64,000 nt of DNA from Cymbidium sinense (lineage: Eukaryota; Streptophyta; Magnoliopsida; Asparagales; Orchidaceae): assembly GCA_021442155.1 (NCBI GenBank), contig JAKCPB010000360.1, forward strand, positions 62,001 to 126,000, written 5' to 3'. The translations under genes were made by a program, and so were the position numbers. Every line of letters begins with the position of its first letter. Position 1 is the first letter of the stretch. Below, one piece after another: positions 25,949 through 37,890 of this stretch. The notes below the pieces were generated by a model. The model saw only the letters and a program-made list of their open reading frames with translations. It was not told the origin of the DNA and made no database searches.

Positions 25949-27099
25949 TGTTGACCTCACTTTTAGAATGAGCTCTCAACCCCTCCATATTAAACATAGG
26001 ACTCCTCTTAGACACTAAGAGTTTCGTTAGTCTAAAGACACTTCTAGTGATCAGGTGAACACTTAACCTAACCCTAGAGACTTTGAAGAGTTAGCCATAG
26101 GAACAGGTTATGCCTTAGGGGTGTTAGGAAAATTTTGCCACATGGCTTGAACCAAATCCTCACTTCCTCCTTTCAAGTCAAACTCCAAATCAAATCAACA
26201 TCAAAACTTAATCAATTCCAACTTAATTGATTTTCTCAAACTCAAATCAATTTCAAATGATTGAAGCTTATAATTGAATTCCAAAATCCAAAATCACTTC
26301 TAAGTCACTTTGATTCTATCTTATGGACTTAGCCTAAATCAAATCCAAATCAATTTAAATTCAAGAAATTTTCTCATAACCTACTTATATTATCATTTAT
26401 ATTCACAAATATAAATAAAAAAAAATTAAAACTAAATTCAAAATTCAATTCAATAATCAAATCCAAATTCAACCAAAATTGAATCTAAGTCTTTCAAATC
26501 AAATTCTTGAACTTAGCCAAATCAAACCCAAATCAAGCCAAACCCTTGATTTTTCTTCATGATTCAATCAATCCCACAATCATGAATCCATATATAAACA
26601 TAAACTTCAATCATCAAACCAAAACTAAATTCAGAACTCAAACTCAAATTCAACTGAAATTCAACCTAAGCCTTTTAAGTAAAATTCTTGAACTTAGCCA
26701 AATTAACCCCAAATCAAAACAAACCCTTGATTTTTCTTCATGATTCAATCAATCCTTCAATCATGAATCCTAATATAAACACAAACTTCAATCATCAAAC
26801 CAGAACTAAATTCAAAAATCAAACCAAAATCAAACTCATGTTTGCCCCTTTGAACTTGAAATTATCAAATGAATCAATACTCATTTGACTCCAAATCACT
26901 TTCAAATGGATTTATATTTCAATCATAAGTCCATATGTGAGTTCAATCAAACTTGATTCAAGCCTTAATTAAGTCAATTGATCCACTTAGGCTCACTTGA
27001 CCTAAAGTGACCTAAAGTATCCCTTTTGAGCCAAATTCTTATCCTACCCAAATTAGATTGAACTAAGCCCACCTAAGCCTCACATTATGAGCAATCATC

Positions 27100-27800
27100 A
27101 TGATGATCAATAACTCAAATTAGGTCAAACCAAGTCAAACTGGGGTTGACCAAGTCAACACTTAGCCAAAATGAAACTAACTAGCCAAAATCTATCATAG
27201 GCCAAATTGATTGAAACCATTGATCAAAACTAATTCATGATCAATGTTTGAACTTGAAAGTCATCATTTGAGCCTAACCTTATTGGCCACTTGACCCACG
27301 TTGACTTAATCTAAAAGTCAAAATGTGCCAAAACTTGATCTAAGCCAAATTGATTGAAACCAATGGGTCAAGTTCATTCTAAATCACTTGTTGAACTTGA
27401 TCAAACCCTCAATTGACCAGCTAGACCCAACCTAGCCCAATTGACCAAGAACCCAACTTGACCTAAAAGGTCAAATTGAGAAAAAAATCAAATTAAACCA
27501 AAATTGATTGAAAACAAAGATACCAATACATTTCAAATGACCAATGAAACCCAAACCAACCCATGACCTAACCCGAATAGGTCAAATGGGTTAAATTGGT
27601 CAACTTGACTAATTTGACCTAAATGAAATCAAATGAACCAAATCCAAATATAAATCAAATTGAACCAAACCAATGATGCCAAAACATTTCAAATGGTCAT
27701 ATGAACTTAACCTAACCCTTGGTTTGACTCAATTTGACCAATTGGTCAACTTGACCCATTTTGATCTAAATGGGTCAACATGAGCCAAATCATATCAAAT
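27100..27800 (+). promoter_or_regulatory. W-box-like dense U3 segment of LTR S4
   Basis: On the plus (sense) strand TTGACC, TTGACT and their complements recur throughout, for example ACTTGACCCACGTTGACTT near 27292. It lies 1.2-2 kb upstream of the promoter-like island at 28985. The sense strand is almost free of G in long stretches. Regulatory function is inferred from the known WRKY core only. Confidence 0.4.
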
Positions 27801-28984
27801 CAATTCCAAATTCATTGAAACTTTTAACCCATTTTCAATCATACCAAACATACTCAAATTAAAATACAAGCCAAATGACCATTTTACCCCTAGGTCAAAG
27901 GGTAATTCTTGTCCAAATTCACTTGGAATTTGGTCAACTCCTCTTCATGGCCAGTTGACACCCTCTTAGTGGACTCCATGGACACTAACAAGAGTGGTGC
28001 ACCTGACTTAATGGGTTTGGATCAACCAACCCAACCGAAGGCCAAAATTGACCACTCCCTTCATTTCAAGCACATGGCAATCACTCCTCCACCAAAAATC
28101 AGCACTTGGCACTTCTCCACTACCTCTCACTGCCAAAATTGAATCACATGCCACCCTAAACGGCCCAAACAACCCACTCCATGAGCTGAATTTGATCAAA
28201 ATGGCATCTTGATGCTTGGTCGTCTGATCTACCTAGGGGAGATATACTCCCCCTAATTTCACTTGAATTCAAGACTCTCACACTCGTTTGAAGCTAAGGA
28301 AGCTAGAGAAAGCAATTGCAAGCTGCTCTAAGCCTCTTAGAGCTACTTCAATTTCACCATTTTTGGTTTCCCTTAAATCAAAAATAGGGGAGCTCAAGGC
28401 AATTCCCATCTCACAATACTCCAAGCTTAATTCCTCCTTCAAGCTTGAGGAACTGGTCAGCTCATCAAACCTTCATCCAAGTTCTCAAGGCAGGGAGGGT
28501 GTTTGATCAAGGTCAAAATTGAAGCCCACCTTGGTCCATAGGAAGATCCACTTCATCCCAAGGCTTGAAACTTTCAACAGGGCAGCATCTCCACTAGATG
28601 ATGCTACCTCGATGGTTAGGAGCATCGGCGATAGCCTCCGATGAGGTATGCCTTCAAATCGAGCTTAAGTATAGGAGTTCTTGGTCCTTTGTGAAAGAAA
28701 TTTTCACCCCATGCAAAATTGATCGTTAGATCTTCTTGCATTTGCTCTTAGATGGTATGGGTTGAGTTTGAGCTCAATCAAGCACAGATCATGCCCTAAG
28801 GGACGGACGATCTCTGTCTCCCATAGAAAGCTCATGGATCATGGACCATCCATTACATTTTTTATGGCGATCTTGATCAACATAGATCTACTAATTTCTC
28901 CCTTTAGAAATCAAAGTTTAATCACCATCCGATCTTTGACGTGAGAAAGCGTCTTAAGTGGTGCCACGGAGGGATTGATAACTT

Positions 28985-29070
28985 AAATAACCAATCCCAT
29001 CATGCCACATGGAAAGCGCTCGTCACGTCAGCGGTCCACGTGGCGCCGACGAGATTAGTTATATAATTAG
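28985..29070 (+). promoter_or_regulatory. Best-preserved LTR promoter candidate (S4)
   Basis: In sense order: CCAAT at 28991-28995, TCACGTCA at 29023-29030 (bZIP-type ACGT core), CCACGTGGC at 29036-29044 (G-box) and TTATATAATTA at 29059-29069 (TATA-like). CpG is concentrated here and nearly absent around it. The TATA position predicts a start near 29090, giving U3 of about 3.1 kb and R plus U5 of about 4.3 kb. The same order is seen at 6231-6312 on minus. The start site itself is inferred. Confidence 0.55.
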
Positions 29071-32000
29071 GGGTTTTAATTAATTCCTTAATCACTGAAT
29101 TTTCAAATATTTATAACTAAATGTAGAAAAAAAAATTGCATTGTGAAGATAATTCAGTAAGAAATTCACTAAAATTATTTATAATGGATTTTAAATAGTG
29201 CATTTTCCTTAATTAGGATTTTAGTGAAAACTTAATAACCCTGATTACTCCTTAATTACTTCATTAATTCATTTCAAATTTCTTAGATACATTTAATGGG
29301 ATGACCTCAACCTCCCCTAATTTTCTTGGGATTTATTGATGAGTTAATTATAGAAATAAATTAATGAATCCTTAATCACTCTCTTTATGTAATTAAGGGT
29401 AATTATCATGTGAATAGTGGGTTAGTCCCTTTATTATGTTAATTAAGCCTTGCTTAAGTGAAGAAGAGGTTTATGGAATGGGTTTGGGAATTTTCCTAAG
29501 CCATTCCTAAACCCCTTTCTTTAATGCAAACTTAATTAAGGGTTAATCCACTAAACACCTACTTAATTATCTTGATAAAATTTTCAAAACATTCCAGAAC
29601 TTAACCAATTCATCTGGGGTAGGTGCTTAGGTGTTCAATAACCTAAGTAGCTTAAGAAAGTCAAAATTCAACCCACATGTCTGGGAAGGGTTATGAAAGT
29701 ACTTAAATTAAACCCTTTAGCTTAATTAATCACTAATTATGAGCCAATTGCATTAGGCCTTTTCTTTTCTAGGTGCATTGCTGATTTAAATTCCTTATGT
29801 GATTTTATGTCATACATTGGCTCATAATTATTTGATTAAATATGTTAAAGTGGTGTAGGTAAGGGGTAATTAATGAACTTAATGTACACCTTAACCTAAA
29901 CAAAATATAAAATCAAACTAATGATTCTAAAATTAAACTAAAATAACATACACATGTGAGAAATGGGTTAGGACCGCAAACTCTTCACATTTCTTAAATT
30001 CAAATCAAACTCAAACAAAACTAAAAATCTCTTAAAATAAATTTGATTTACTTTAAATAATCTATCTCATAAGATTGTCTTTAGGAATTAATTAGGTGAA
30101 TGAATTTACATGCTTTCATCACTTTATTTCTTTCTAACATGTTAAATGTGTATGTCATATGAAAATCATGCATTCATGCCTTTTAAAAATCAAATTAAAA
30201 TTGTCATGTTTTTGGCTAAAGTAAGAATATGAATGGCTATTATCACTATTAAATTCAAAATTATTTTCAAAACTTATAAATCAAATATTATAACAAAAAA
30301 AGGTATGCTACTTATAATTATTTATAAGCTTGCATATGAATATATAAAATGTGTTATGTGATTCTCCTCTCTTCTTAACATAAAATTGTAATAGGATTTG
30401 CAAAGTGTGTAGTCCATTTGAAAAGGGCATACACTTGCTTAAATCTATTCCTATACATTCTTATGTCATGACTTAAGAAGGAACTCCACATCAAACATGT
30501 AAACTAAACAATCAAATAAACATAAAATTTTTGCATGATTCTCTTTCCATGCATTCCTTTCTGTACATGCACATGTATTTAAGAAGAGTGGGATATTTGT
30601 CTAGACAACCCCATGGTTGCGAGGCTTTAAGTAGCCCTAAGTAGGTCTTGTACCTTACACCCCTGGTGTTAACAATGACACTGTTCTCACTTATGTCTTT
30701 TATACTTGTAAATGTGCATATAAAAAATGGATAAAAGAATCACTCTTTTTCTACTTAACCAAATGATGCATCACAAAGCATCCAAATTTTCTTAAGTAAC
30801 ATCCTTTAGCATTCATCATTAAGGTGTGCTAAACATTTCCATTTGCATGTATACATATGCTTAGGATTTATCGATATGCATGTTACACATGTTGGGAAAG
30901 AAATGAAGTGTTGCGTGTTTTGTGATAGTATTTCACTTTACTTAATCTTAAAATGCCTTTCTTTTGAATAGGTTTATTTAGAGAAAATCTAAACTTAGAT
31001 TAATTAAAACACATAATAAAAAACATTCACTAAATAACAATAAAAATATGAATCTACCTTAGAAATTACTTAAGGTATGGAGGAAAGAGAAGTTCTCTTC
31101 TCTTTTCCTCTCTTTACAACACTTAATAATTAATTGTAGGTTCATTCAAAGCTAATCAAATCACAAAATAAAAATCAACCAAATCAATTAAATCACTTAA
31201 ATGAAACCACCCTCTAAGTTGGACATTTTCATACTTAGAAAACTTTAACCTTAAAGCTTATCTAAGCATACCACACAAACTTTAAATAGCACACACATTA
31301 GGCTAAGTCACCACTTCTAGCTTTAGGTTAGGGTGGTGCATGGTTTGATGTTTATTTTTGTGATGTATTGTTTTAGTCGATGTTAGATGTGGAATTAATG
31401 GTAGGGTCTAACCATTCTCTTTTGTAGGGATTGTGCTTAAGGGTGTTGTAATAAAAATATAACTGCTTTTGTCATGTGCTTATACCCCTAAGCATAATCC
31501 AAAATAGGCCAGGTGGACTTAGTTACCCAAGTGTGAGGTGTTAAGTCCAATCTATACATATACATGCTTGGGATTGTATGGTTTGTTTAGCTAATCTTTA
31601 TTTTTGCAGGTTTTAGTTAAATTTCCTTTTTCCCATTTTCATGTAATCTTATAATTAGGATTTTGGAATGATTATTATGAGATATTAGGATGATCATTGG
31701 TTATAAGTCTATGTCTTATGTACTATGTGAGGCCTTTGGAGCAACCACATTCCAACCAACCAAAAGAAGAAGGAAGAAAGAAGAAAGGAATAATGAAGAC
31801 CCCCATAATAATGAATTCCTTCTTAATTGTATTTAATTCATTTGTAATCCGGGTTGTATAAGAGTAGAGCTCGGCTACCCAATTTGTTTTTGGGTTTGTG
31901 CGGTGGAGCCCGACCATAAATGGTCTCTTATTCTTTTATGCTAGCTTTATAAATTGATTGATGTTGGTTTAGATTGTGCATTCAGATGGCATCTTTTTCT

Positions 32001-33424
32001 AGTTTCTTCCTTGTTTAAATGTATGAACTGGATGACAATTAGGCTCTTAGGAAAATAAATTTTCTATCCAACTGATCAATTAAAACTAAAAATAAAAAAA
32101 TAATTCATAACCTCATCTAAAGCTTAGGTTATAAATCAAAATAAAAGAATTAGCAACCCTTAGGATGTTGCATTACTTTTCTCACATCATGCATAAAAAG
32201 CATATTATTTCACTCTTGATTGGAGGGCTTCCACCTTTGTCAGAGAACTTGGCTTGACCTTTGAGAGCCATGGTGGAAACATGCCTCCTTATCTTGCTGA
32301 TTATAGCCTATAATCTAATTTCTCATGCATTAGGCGTATGAATCCTAAAGCCTGTGTTAAATTGATTGCACAAAAATGAAAATAAAATGTAACAAAATTT
32401 TCATTAGATTTAAGTCATTAAATCATGCCTACATGATCTAGTCTCTGGGAGTGTTTAAGGACTTAGTCTCTTTCTAAATAACAACCTTAGCTATCTTGCA
32501 AAAGCATTTGACTTGCCTACATATTTTAAAATTGTAGGAGTTAGTTGGCGGCCACCCCCAGGCAATTGCAAGTCTAACAATTGGGTGATTTATCCTCTCT
32601 TATGGATTTAAACCAAATACTCATTTTTACCTAGATTTAGGTCACGCTTTTGGCCCTCACCAAAGTTCCCTAGATTTAGGCTCAGAGGTTGCTATTTCCC
32701 TTTACGGGCTACAAGCATAAATCCTCACCTCTTATGCATTTCCGTGACCTTGTATTATGGAATTGTAAGCCCTATATTTATAATAAAAATTTAACTCAAA
32801 TAAATCAATTAAATTTCAAAAATATAAAGCCTAACCATAGGATAGTTTAAGATGCTTACTAGGCTTCCTAGTATCCTAAACAGCCCTTACTTATCTTCAT
32901 TTGACTTCGATAAGAACTCACTCCACTTGATTGATCCCACTTGACTTTTCTAAAAATAAACCAATCGATTGATAGTCTCACCTTTCAAAATCTTTGGAGA
33001 CAACGATCATTTACCTTAATCGAGAGTATTCCTAAGGAATCATGTTCTTTAAGATGTAATTAACTATGGGGGCTTGCCCTTATAGGAAACTTAGCAAACC
33101 CAATTAAAAATAAACCCTTCTTTACTATTCCATGTAAAGTAAGAGAAGAATCTCAATTACATTCCAAAGACCCATAGTCCTTAGGAGTCCTTATTAAGGT
33201 GATTAGGTCCATTGTAGGGTGGTGACTTCTATCTTTCAAGATCGTATACCTTTCCTCAATATCATACTTAATCACCCTAATAAGAACATCTGCGAATCTA
33301 CGTGGTGTCCCAATAAGGTGCTATATATATCTGTTTTCATTTATCCTCTTTCCAAAAGGGGATAGATGAAGGTTGGAATACATATATAAAAATGTTCACT
33401 ACATTTATATAAATAAATCAACCA

Positions 33425-33854
33425 AGCTTGAGTTGGTTTGGCTAAGCACATGAAGGTAACTTATATGGCTTTGGAAGAGAGGAGTTCAATCTTTTGGAGT
33501 TTGGGAATTGATTCATGATTTAGATTTTGGAATCGATTTATGATTTGAGAAATTAAATTAAGTTGGAATTGATTTATGATTTAAAAAAAAATCAATTGAG
33601 TTAGAATTGATTTATGATTTGATTTGGATTAGTTTGAAAGAGGGAAGCAAGGATTGAGTTCAAGCTAAAGGGTAGGCAAGTCTTCCTAAACCCCTAAATC
33701 ATAACTTATTCTTGTGGCTAATTTTTCTAAGTCTCTAGGGTTAGGTTAAGCCTAATCACTAGAAGTGTCTCAAGACTAAGGAACTCTTTTGTCTAGAGAA
33801 GTCCTATACCTAAGATGGAGAAGTTGAGAACTCACTCTAAAAGTGAGATCAATA
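33425..33854 (-). repeat. S5: terminal part of E1's 5' LTR
   Basis: This matches 46117-46634, the high-coordinate end of the LTR, including the ATTGATTTATGATTTGAG repeats (33500-33610) and the LTR end AAAGTGAGATCAATA at 33854. In the minus sense this is the outer 5' end of E1. Immediately after it the sequence switches to the middle of an integrase core, at the LTR terminus. Confidence 0.75.
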
Positions 33855-34870
33855 GTGCTCTTGAATGGAGTACCATTATCGAATAAAATTTATGAGACAA
33901 CCTATATATGATATGGTTCAAAAAACAGTACATGTTATGACCTCTCTTGATTGCTCCTCACTTAAAAAAAGTAATTAGTGGCGCCTAGAATGAATTGACC
34001 CTAGAAGAAGGAGGATCAATCAAACCCACTATGTCGATTCTTAACACTCAAATGGCCAGGCCAAAGTAGATGTGAATGTGGTCGATGGACCACACCATGC
34101 ACTACATTGGTGGCACCTCCTAGCTACATCCATGTAGTTTGTAATCATCGTCAAGAGTATCCTAGTCTTTGATCTTGACTTTCATCTTGGACCAGATTGG
34201 TGAGCTCATAAACCCATTCTCCTGATCTTATCTTCATGTTTCTAAACAATGTAACCACATATGATTGAAAGATGCCAATACAAGGTGCCATCCAAGTGTA
34301 GAGGAGCTCTTTCAATTGATAGGCTAATGACTCTTAAGGTAGTTTGCCTTTAGGTAATCCATGAATGGTTACTTCCAATGACTCATCATCCTTTAACAAA
34401 ATTCCCCTTCAAGAGAGAGTCTCTATGAGTTCAAAATATGGGATAAGAATTTTCTATTTTGAACCCTTATTAAAATGGCAAATCTTCTATGCATGCTAAC
34501 TCCTTGGTGAGCTTGGCCAATGCCTCTGCTACAGCATTATCTCCTTGAGGAATCTTGTAGATGGACCTCTAGAATCTGAGCTAACAACTCTATGGTGTAC
34601 TTATGGTAATGATGGAGCTTAGGCTTTAGAACTTTGTAGGACCCAGTGATTTGGTTGATGATGAACTAAGAATCCCTGAAGATGCTGACACTCTGGATGC
34701 ATAATATAATGACTAACTCCATAATGGCAATTAGAGGCTCATATTCAGCTTCGTTGTTGGTGCATGAATTGGATAGATGATATGATAACCTCAATACATC
34801 ACTAGATTGGAGAACTATTCTACCCCTTCCTTCAAAAGAGTAAATTGTGGTTCTTCTTCTTTAGGAAGCA
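33855..34870 (-). pseudogene. Integrase fragment and aRNH relic of E2
   Basis: The break falls within the D-N-G-T-P-F-K-S stretch that holds the second catalytic aspartate of integrase (33860-33885, minus). The first half of the core and the zinc-binding region follow to about 34300. aRNH text, including a counterpart of N-N-E-A-E-Y-E, lies at about 34560-34790. Frameshifts are frequent. The C-terminal half of integrase is absent. Confidence 0.65.
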
Positions 34871-36207
34871 TTAAAAATACATCTCAATGATGAATGCTTG
34901 TCCCCTAACTTTATGATTTATTCATCGAGATCATCACTAATTAATCGAAGAAGTGAGTGTGTTGCTAAGAAATCTGCTAGTGTTCATCCTTTCATAGTAC
35001 GAAAAGGTATGAATGAGATGTCAAAATGTGATAAAATCATAGACCATCATGCCAACCATTATAATGTTTGTGAGATATTGTAAGAATTGATTCTAGAGAT
35101 TCACCTTATGAAAATATATGGTGTGTAGCTTTTGGGATGCAAAGATTAAAGCTAGGCAATGCTTCTCAATATGGGTCTATTCAGATTGATGATGACCAGG
35201 AAGATCATTTTCTTTCCTTCATTATTTGGGCCAAAGATAAATTGGAGTTATCTAAGACATTGTAGAGAATCAACGGCTTTTCCTAGATAGGGACTGCTAG
35301 AATTGGTGGCGTCATCAAGTAGTGCTTTATATCTTTAAAGGCATACTAACGCTTGTCATCCCACTTGAACTTGGCATCCTTTTTGATAACTGTTAAGAAT
35401 GGTTGCAATCTTCCTGATAAGTTGGATATGAAGCATCTTAGATACGCCAACTGCCTTCGAAATGATCTGAGTTGAGTTAGACTTTTAGGAGGTGGCATTT
35501 CTAAGATGGTCTCGATCTTCTCTAAGTCGATCTCTATTCTCCGATGTCAGATAATAAACCCAATGAATTTCTCTGAAGCTACTTCGAATGCACACTTCAG
35601 GGGATTTATTTTGAGGTTAAATTGCCTTAACCATTCGAAAACTACTCTCAAGTCAAAGAGATGGTCTTCTTTTTCTTTACTTTTGACTACTAGATCATCA
35701 ATATAGCATTCAACTTGAAGATGAATGAGTTCATTGAAAATCTGAGTCATGACCACAGAAAACCAAAGATTTTTTTAAAAGGCATGACCTTATAACAATT
35801 CTAATGGAGTTCAAAAGTAGTGTTTCCTTCATCCTCGTGGGCCATCTTGATTTGGTTGTAGCTAGATGACCCATCTATAAAAGAGAATACTGCATGAGAT
35901 GAGGCAATGTTCAATATCAATTCTAGTATAGGAAGTGGAAATTCATTTTTAGGACATGCCTTGTTCAGATCCCTAAAATAGACAATATGCAAATTTAGCC
36001 ATTTTTTTTCTTAACTAAGACCACACTGGCTAACCAAGTGAGATATTTTTCCTCCCTGATAAAGTTGGCATCGATCAATTTCTTGATTTTGGAAGTGACA
36101 TGTTGTTTAATGTCTAATCGCATGGGTCTGGGAGCTTGCTTGATAGGGTTATCATTAGGATCTATTACTAACTTGTGGACCACCACATCAAGAGATAAAT
36201 CGAGCAT
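34871..36207 (-). pseudogene. RNase H and reverse transcriptase relic of E2
   Basis: RT is spread over three frames. The frame 35995-36207 reads H-K-L-x-I-D-P and V-L-V-K-K-K-N-G. The frame 35801-35992 reads F-R-D-L-N-K-A-C-P-K and Y-N-Q-I-K-M. The frame 35547-35756 reads E-C-Y-I-D-D-L-V-V-K-S with the catalytic Y-I-D-D at 35694-35705, then P-L-K-C-A-F. RNase H follows down to about 34880 in poorer condition. Each RT motif survives, but the two frame changes (near 35780 and 35993) prevent one protein. This is the clearest RT in the window. Confidence 0.85.
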
Positions 36208-37250
36208 TTCTTCATAACTCCATGTGAAGTAGTCATTAAACTCAGCTAATAGCCTAACTAAATCATTAGTTCTTCTTCATTCAGCAAGGAACTGATGTAC
36301 GTTGGGTGTGGATCTTCTTCTTTTTTCCCAAGTTGATTTCCTTGAGTTTGTCAATGGTGAGATTTCTTCAAACTGGTGCATCTTTGACTTGTGCAGGTCA
36401 TCTGTTTCTAAACATGCCTCATGGAGTTAGCATGATTTGAGAAGAACCCATTAGACCCCAAATGCATGGTGATGCTAGAATGAACACATTGCCATAGACT
36501 CATTGTGAATCCTAAACCTTGATTGAGAGTGTCTACTTTGGTTATCCCATAATTTTTTAAAGTAGTTTGACCTGTGTTTAGACCAAGTATATGGGATTAA
36601 TCCCTTCTTTGCTAAGTTAATAACACAAGGAGTATACCAATCAAGAGGTAGTTATATTAAATCTTTATATGAATCATCCTCAAGTTCTACATCAACTTCT
36701 TGACTTGAGGATGATGCTACCAACAAAAACCTCTTTGGCCTAACAACTTTAGATGACTTTGGGGCCTCCTTACCTACCAAACCTTCAACTTTCTAAAAGG
36801 AAAGTGAGATTAGAGCTAACGTTCCCAACTACTGCTTGACTGTTTGTCATAATGATGTGGATACATTCATGCTTTGCTTGGAGGTCTGGTCTTCACCACT
36901 ATCTGGCTTGAACATCACCTCCAAAGTGACCTCTGGTGTTAATTGGCATGTAACCATGTGAGACTCATCCTAATGGACTCTAAGTCTATGTGGATGAGTA
37001 CTAAGTCAACATAGCTCTCTAAAAAAAGAAGGTATTCCACCTGAACTAATTTATTTTCCTTCTACTAGGTTTTCATCCTACCCATGGGTTCATGGAGGAA
37101 TAAACTGTTAATGTAACATGCTCTATCTTCCTTTAGTGTATTCTCTTTAATTTCTTTCTTTTCCATTTTTTCTTTCTTTTTCTTTTCAATCTCTTTTCTT
37201 TTTCTATTTCTTTTCTTTTGATTTTGAACTTTCACCAAGTTCACGAGAAT
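36208..37250 (-). pseudogene. Pol linker of E2 with poly-lysine tract
   Basis: Equivalent to 22108-23300 in E1. Linker text before RT is present but broken. At 37145-37220 the plus strand is nearly pure T/C, again coding mostly lysine and glutamate on minus. It confirms that a basic linker is a family trait and not a local run. Confidence 0.6.
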
Positions 37251-37890
37251 AGAATTTCTGATTTGTAGGAAGATAGTAAGCTACATCTTTATAAATATTG
37301 ACCTGTCTAATCGAGAATGGTTTCAAGTCTCCCTTGACATAATACTCAATTCCACCTCTTCTGAATTTGATGCACTAGTACAAAGAAGATGGAACCGTGT
37401 TGTTTTCATGTATCCAAGGCTTACCGAGCAAAGCAGTGAAAGATGTATCAATTATGTAGAACTTGGCTTCTATCTTCCAATCTATCTCTAGTGGTATTTT
37501 GAAATTTAAAGCCCTCTTGCCTTTTTGAATCTTCAACATCATTTTTGAGTTCAAAGATGTCGATCTCAATGCAAGAGATTTTGACTCATAAATTTACTAA
37601 TGCACCTTGATCCACTAACATCCTGGAGAGTCTAAATCTGCCCATATCCACTATGATGTAGTGGGGACGATTATCCTCCGTCATCCCCAAAAGAAGGTTT
37701 TCATCTGTGAATGTAACTCCTGTGGCTTCTCTTGAAAACATGCCTCCTCCAATATGGATGAGCTAAGCATATTTTTTGGATCAAGAACCTTGATCAATGA
37801 CTCATCTCTTTACAAGACAAGATATATGCTTAGTTTAGAACTTTCTTAACTGAAATCAGGATATTATAGTCAACTCTATGGTCCTCCACA
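37251..37890 (-). pseudogene. Aspartic protease relic of E2
   Basis: The frame 37375-37569 gives I-D-W-K-I-E-A-K-F-Y-I-I-D, then L-L-G-K-P-W-I-H and V-P-S-S-L-Y, the conserved C-terminal part of the Tat protease. The active-site side lies at about 37570-37660 in another frame, with the V-D-Q-G-A-like segment. Text before it resembles the E1 frame at 23708-24121 with deletions. Inactive. Confidence 0.75.

Larger units (their letters stand above)
25949..33424 (+). repeat. S4: full-length LTR in opposite orientation, nested in E1's 5' LTR
   Basis: It starts TGTTGACCTCAC at 25949 and ends near ATCAACCA at 33424, so its sense strand is plus. It spans 7.5 kb and aligns with S3 and with the reverse complements of S2 and S6. 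The U3 part (26100-28950) is A/C-rich with many TTGACC cores. The promoter-like island at 28985-29070 is the best preserved in the window. The downstream part (29090-33300) aligns with 2070-6200. No internal region is attached, so it behaves like a solo LTR. Exact target duplications are not visible (tttat and agctt). The last 60 bases are diverged and the right end is approximate. Confidence 0.8.
1986..33854 (-). mobile_element. E1: degenerate Tat-lineage Ty3/gypsy retrotransposon with two nested inverted LTRs
   Basis: Read on the minus strand, the element consists of a truncated 5' LTR (33854-33425 and 25948-25911), an internal region (25910-18856 and 11471-9392) and a 3' LTR (9391-1986). 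Two LTRs in the opposite orientation interrupt it. Removing them leaves about 17 kb. Internal order is gag, protease, RT, RNase H, archaeal-type RNase H, integrase and a repeat-rich 3' untranslated region. The leader and ORF1-like region seen in E3 are missing, because gag at 25910 runs directly into LTR sequence. Its outer left end sits in another LTR and its outer right end touches integrase sequence. The 5-base flanks (tacta and gtgct) do not match, so the flanks are not from one simple insertion. Confidence 0.75.
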
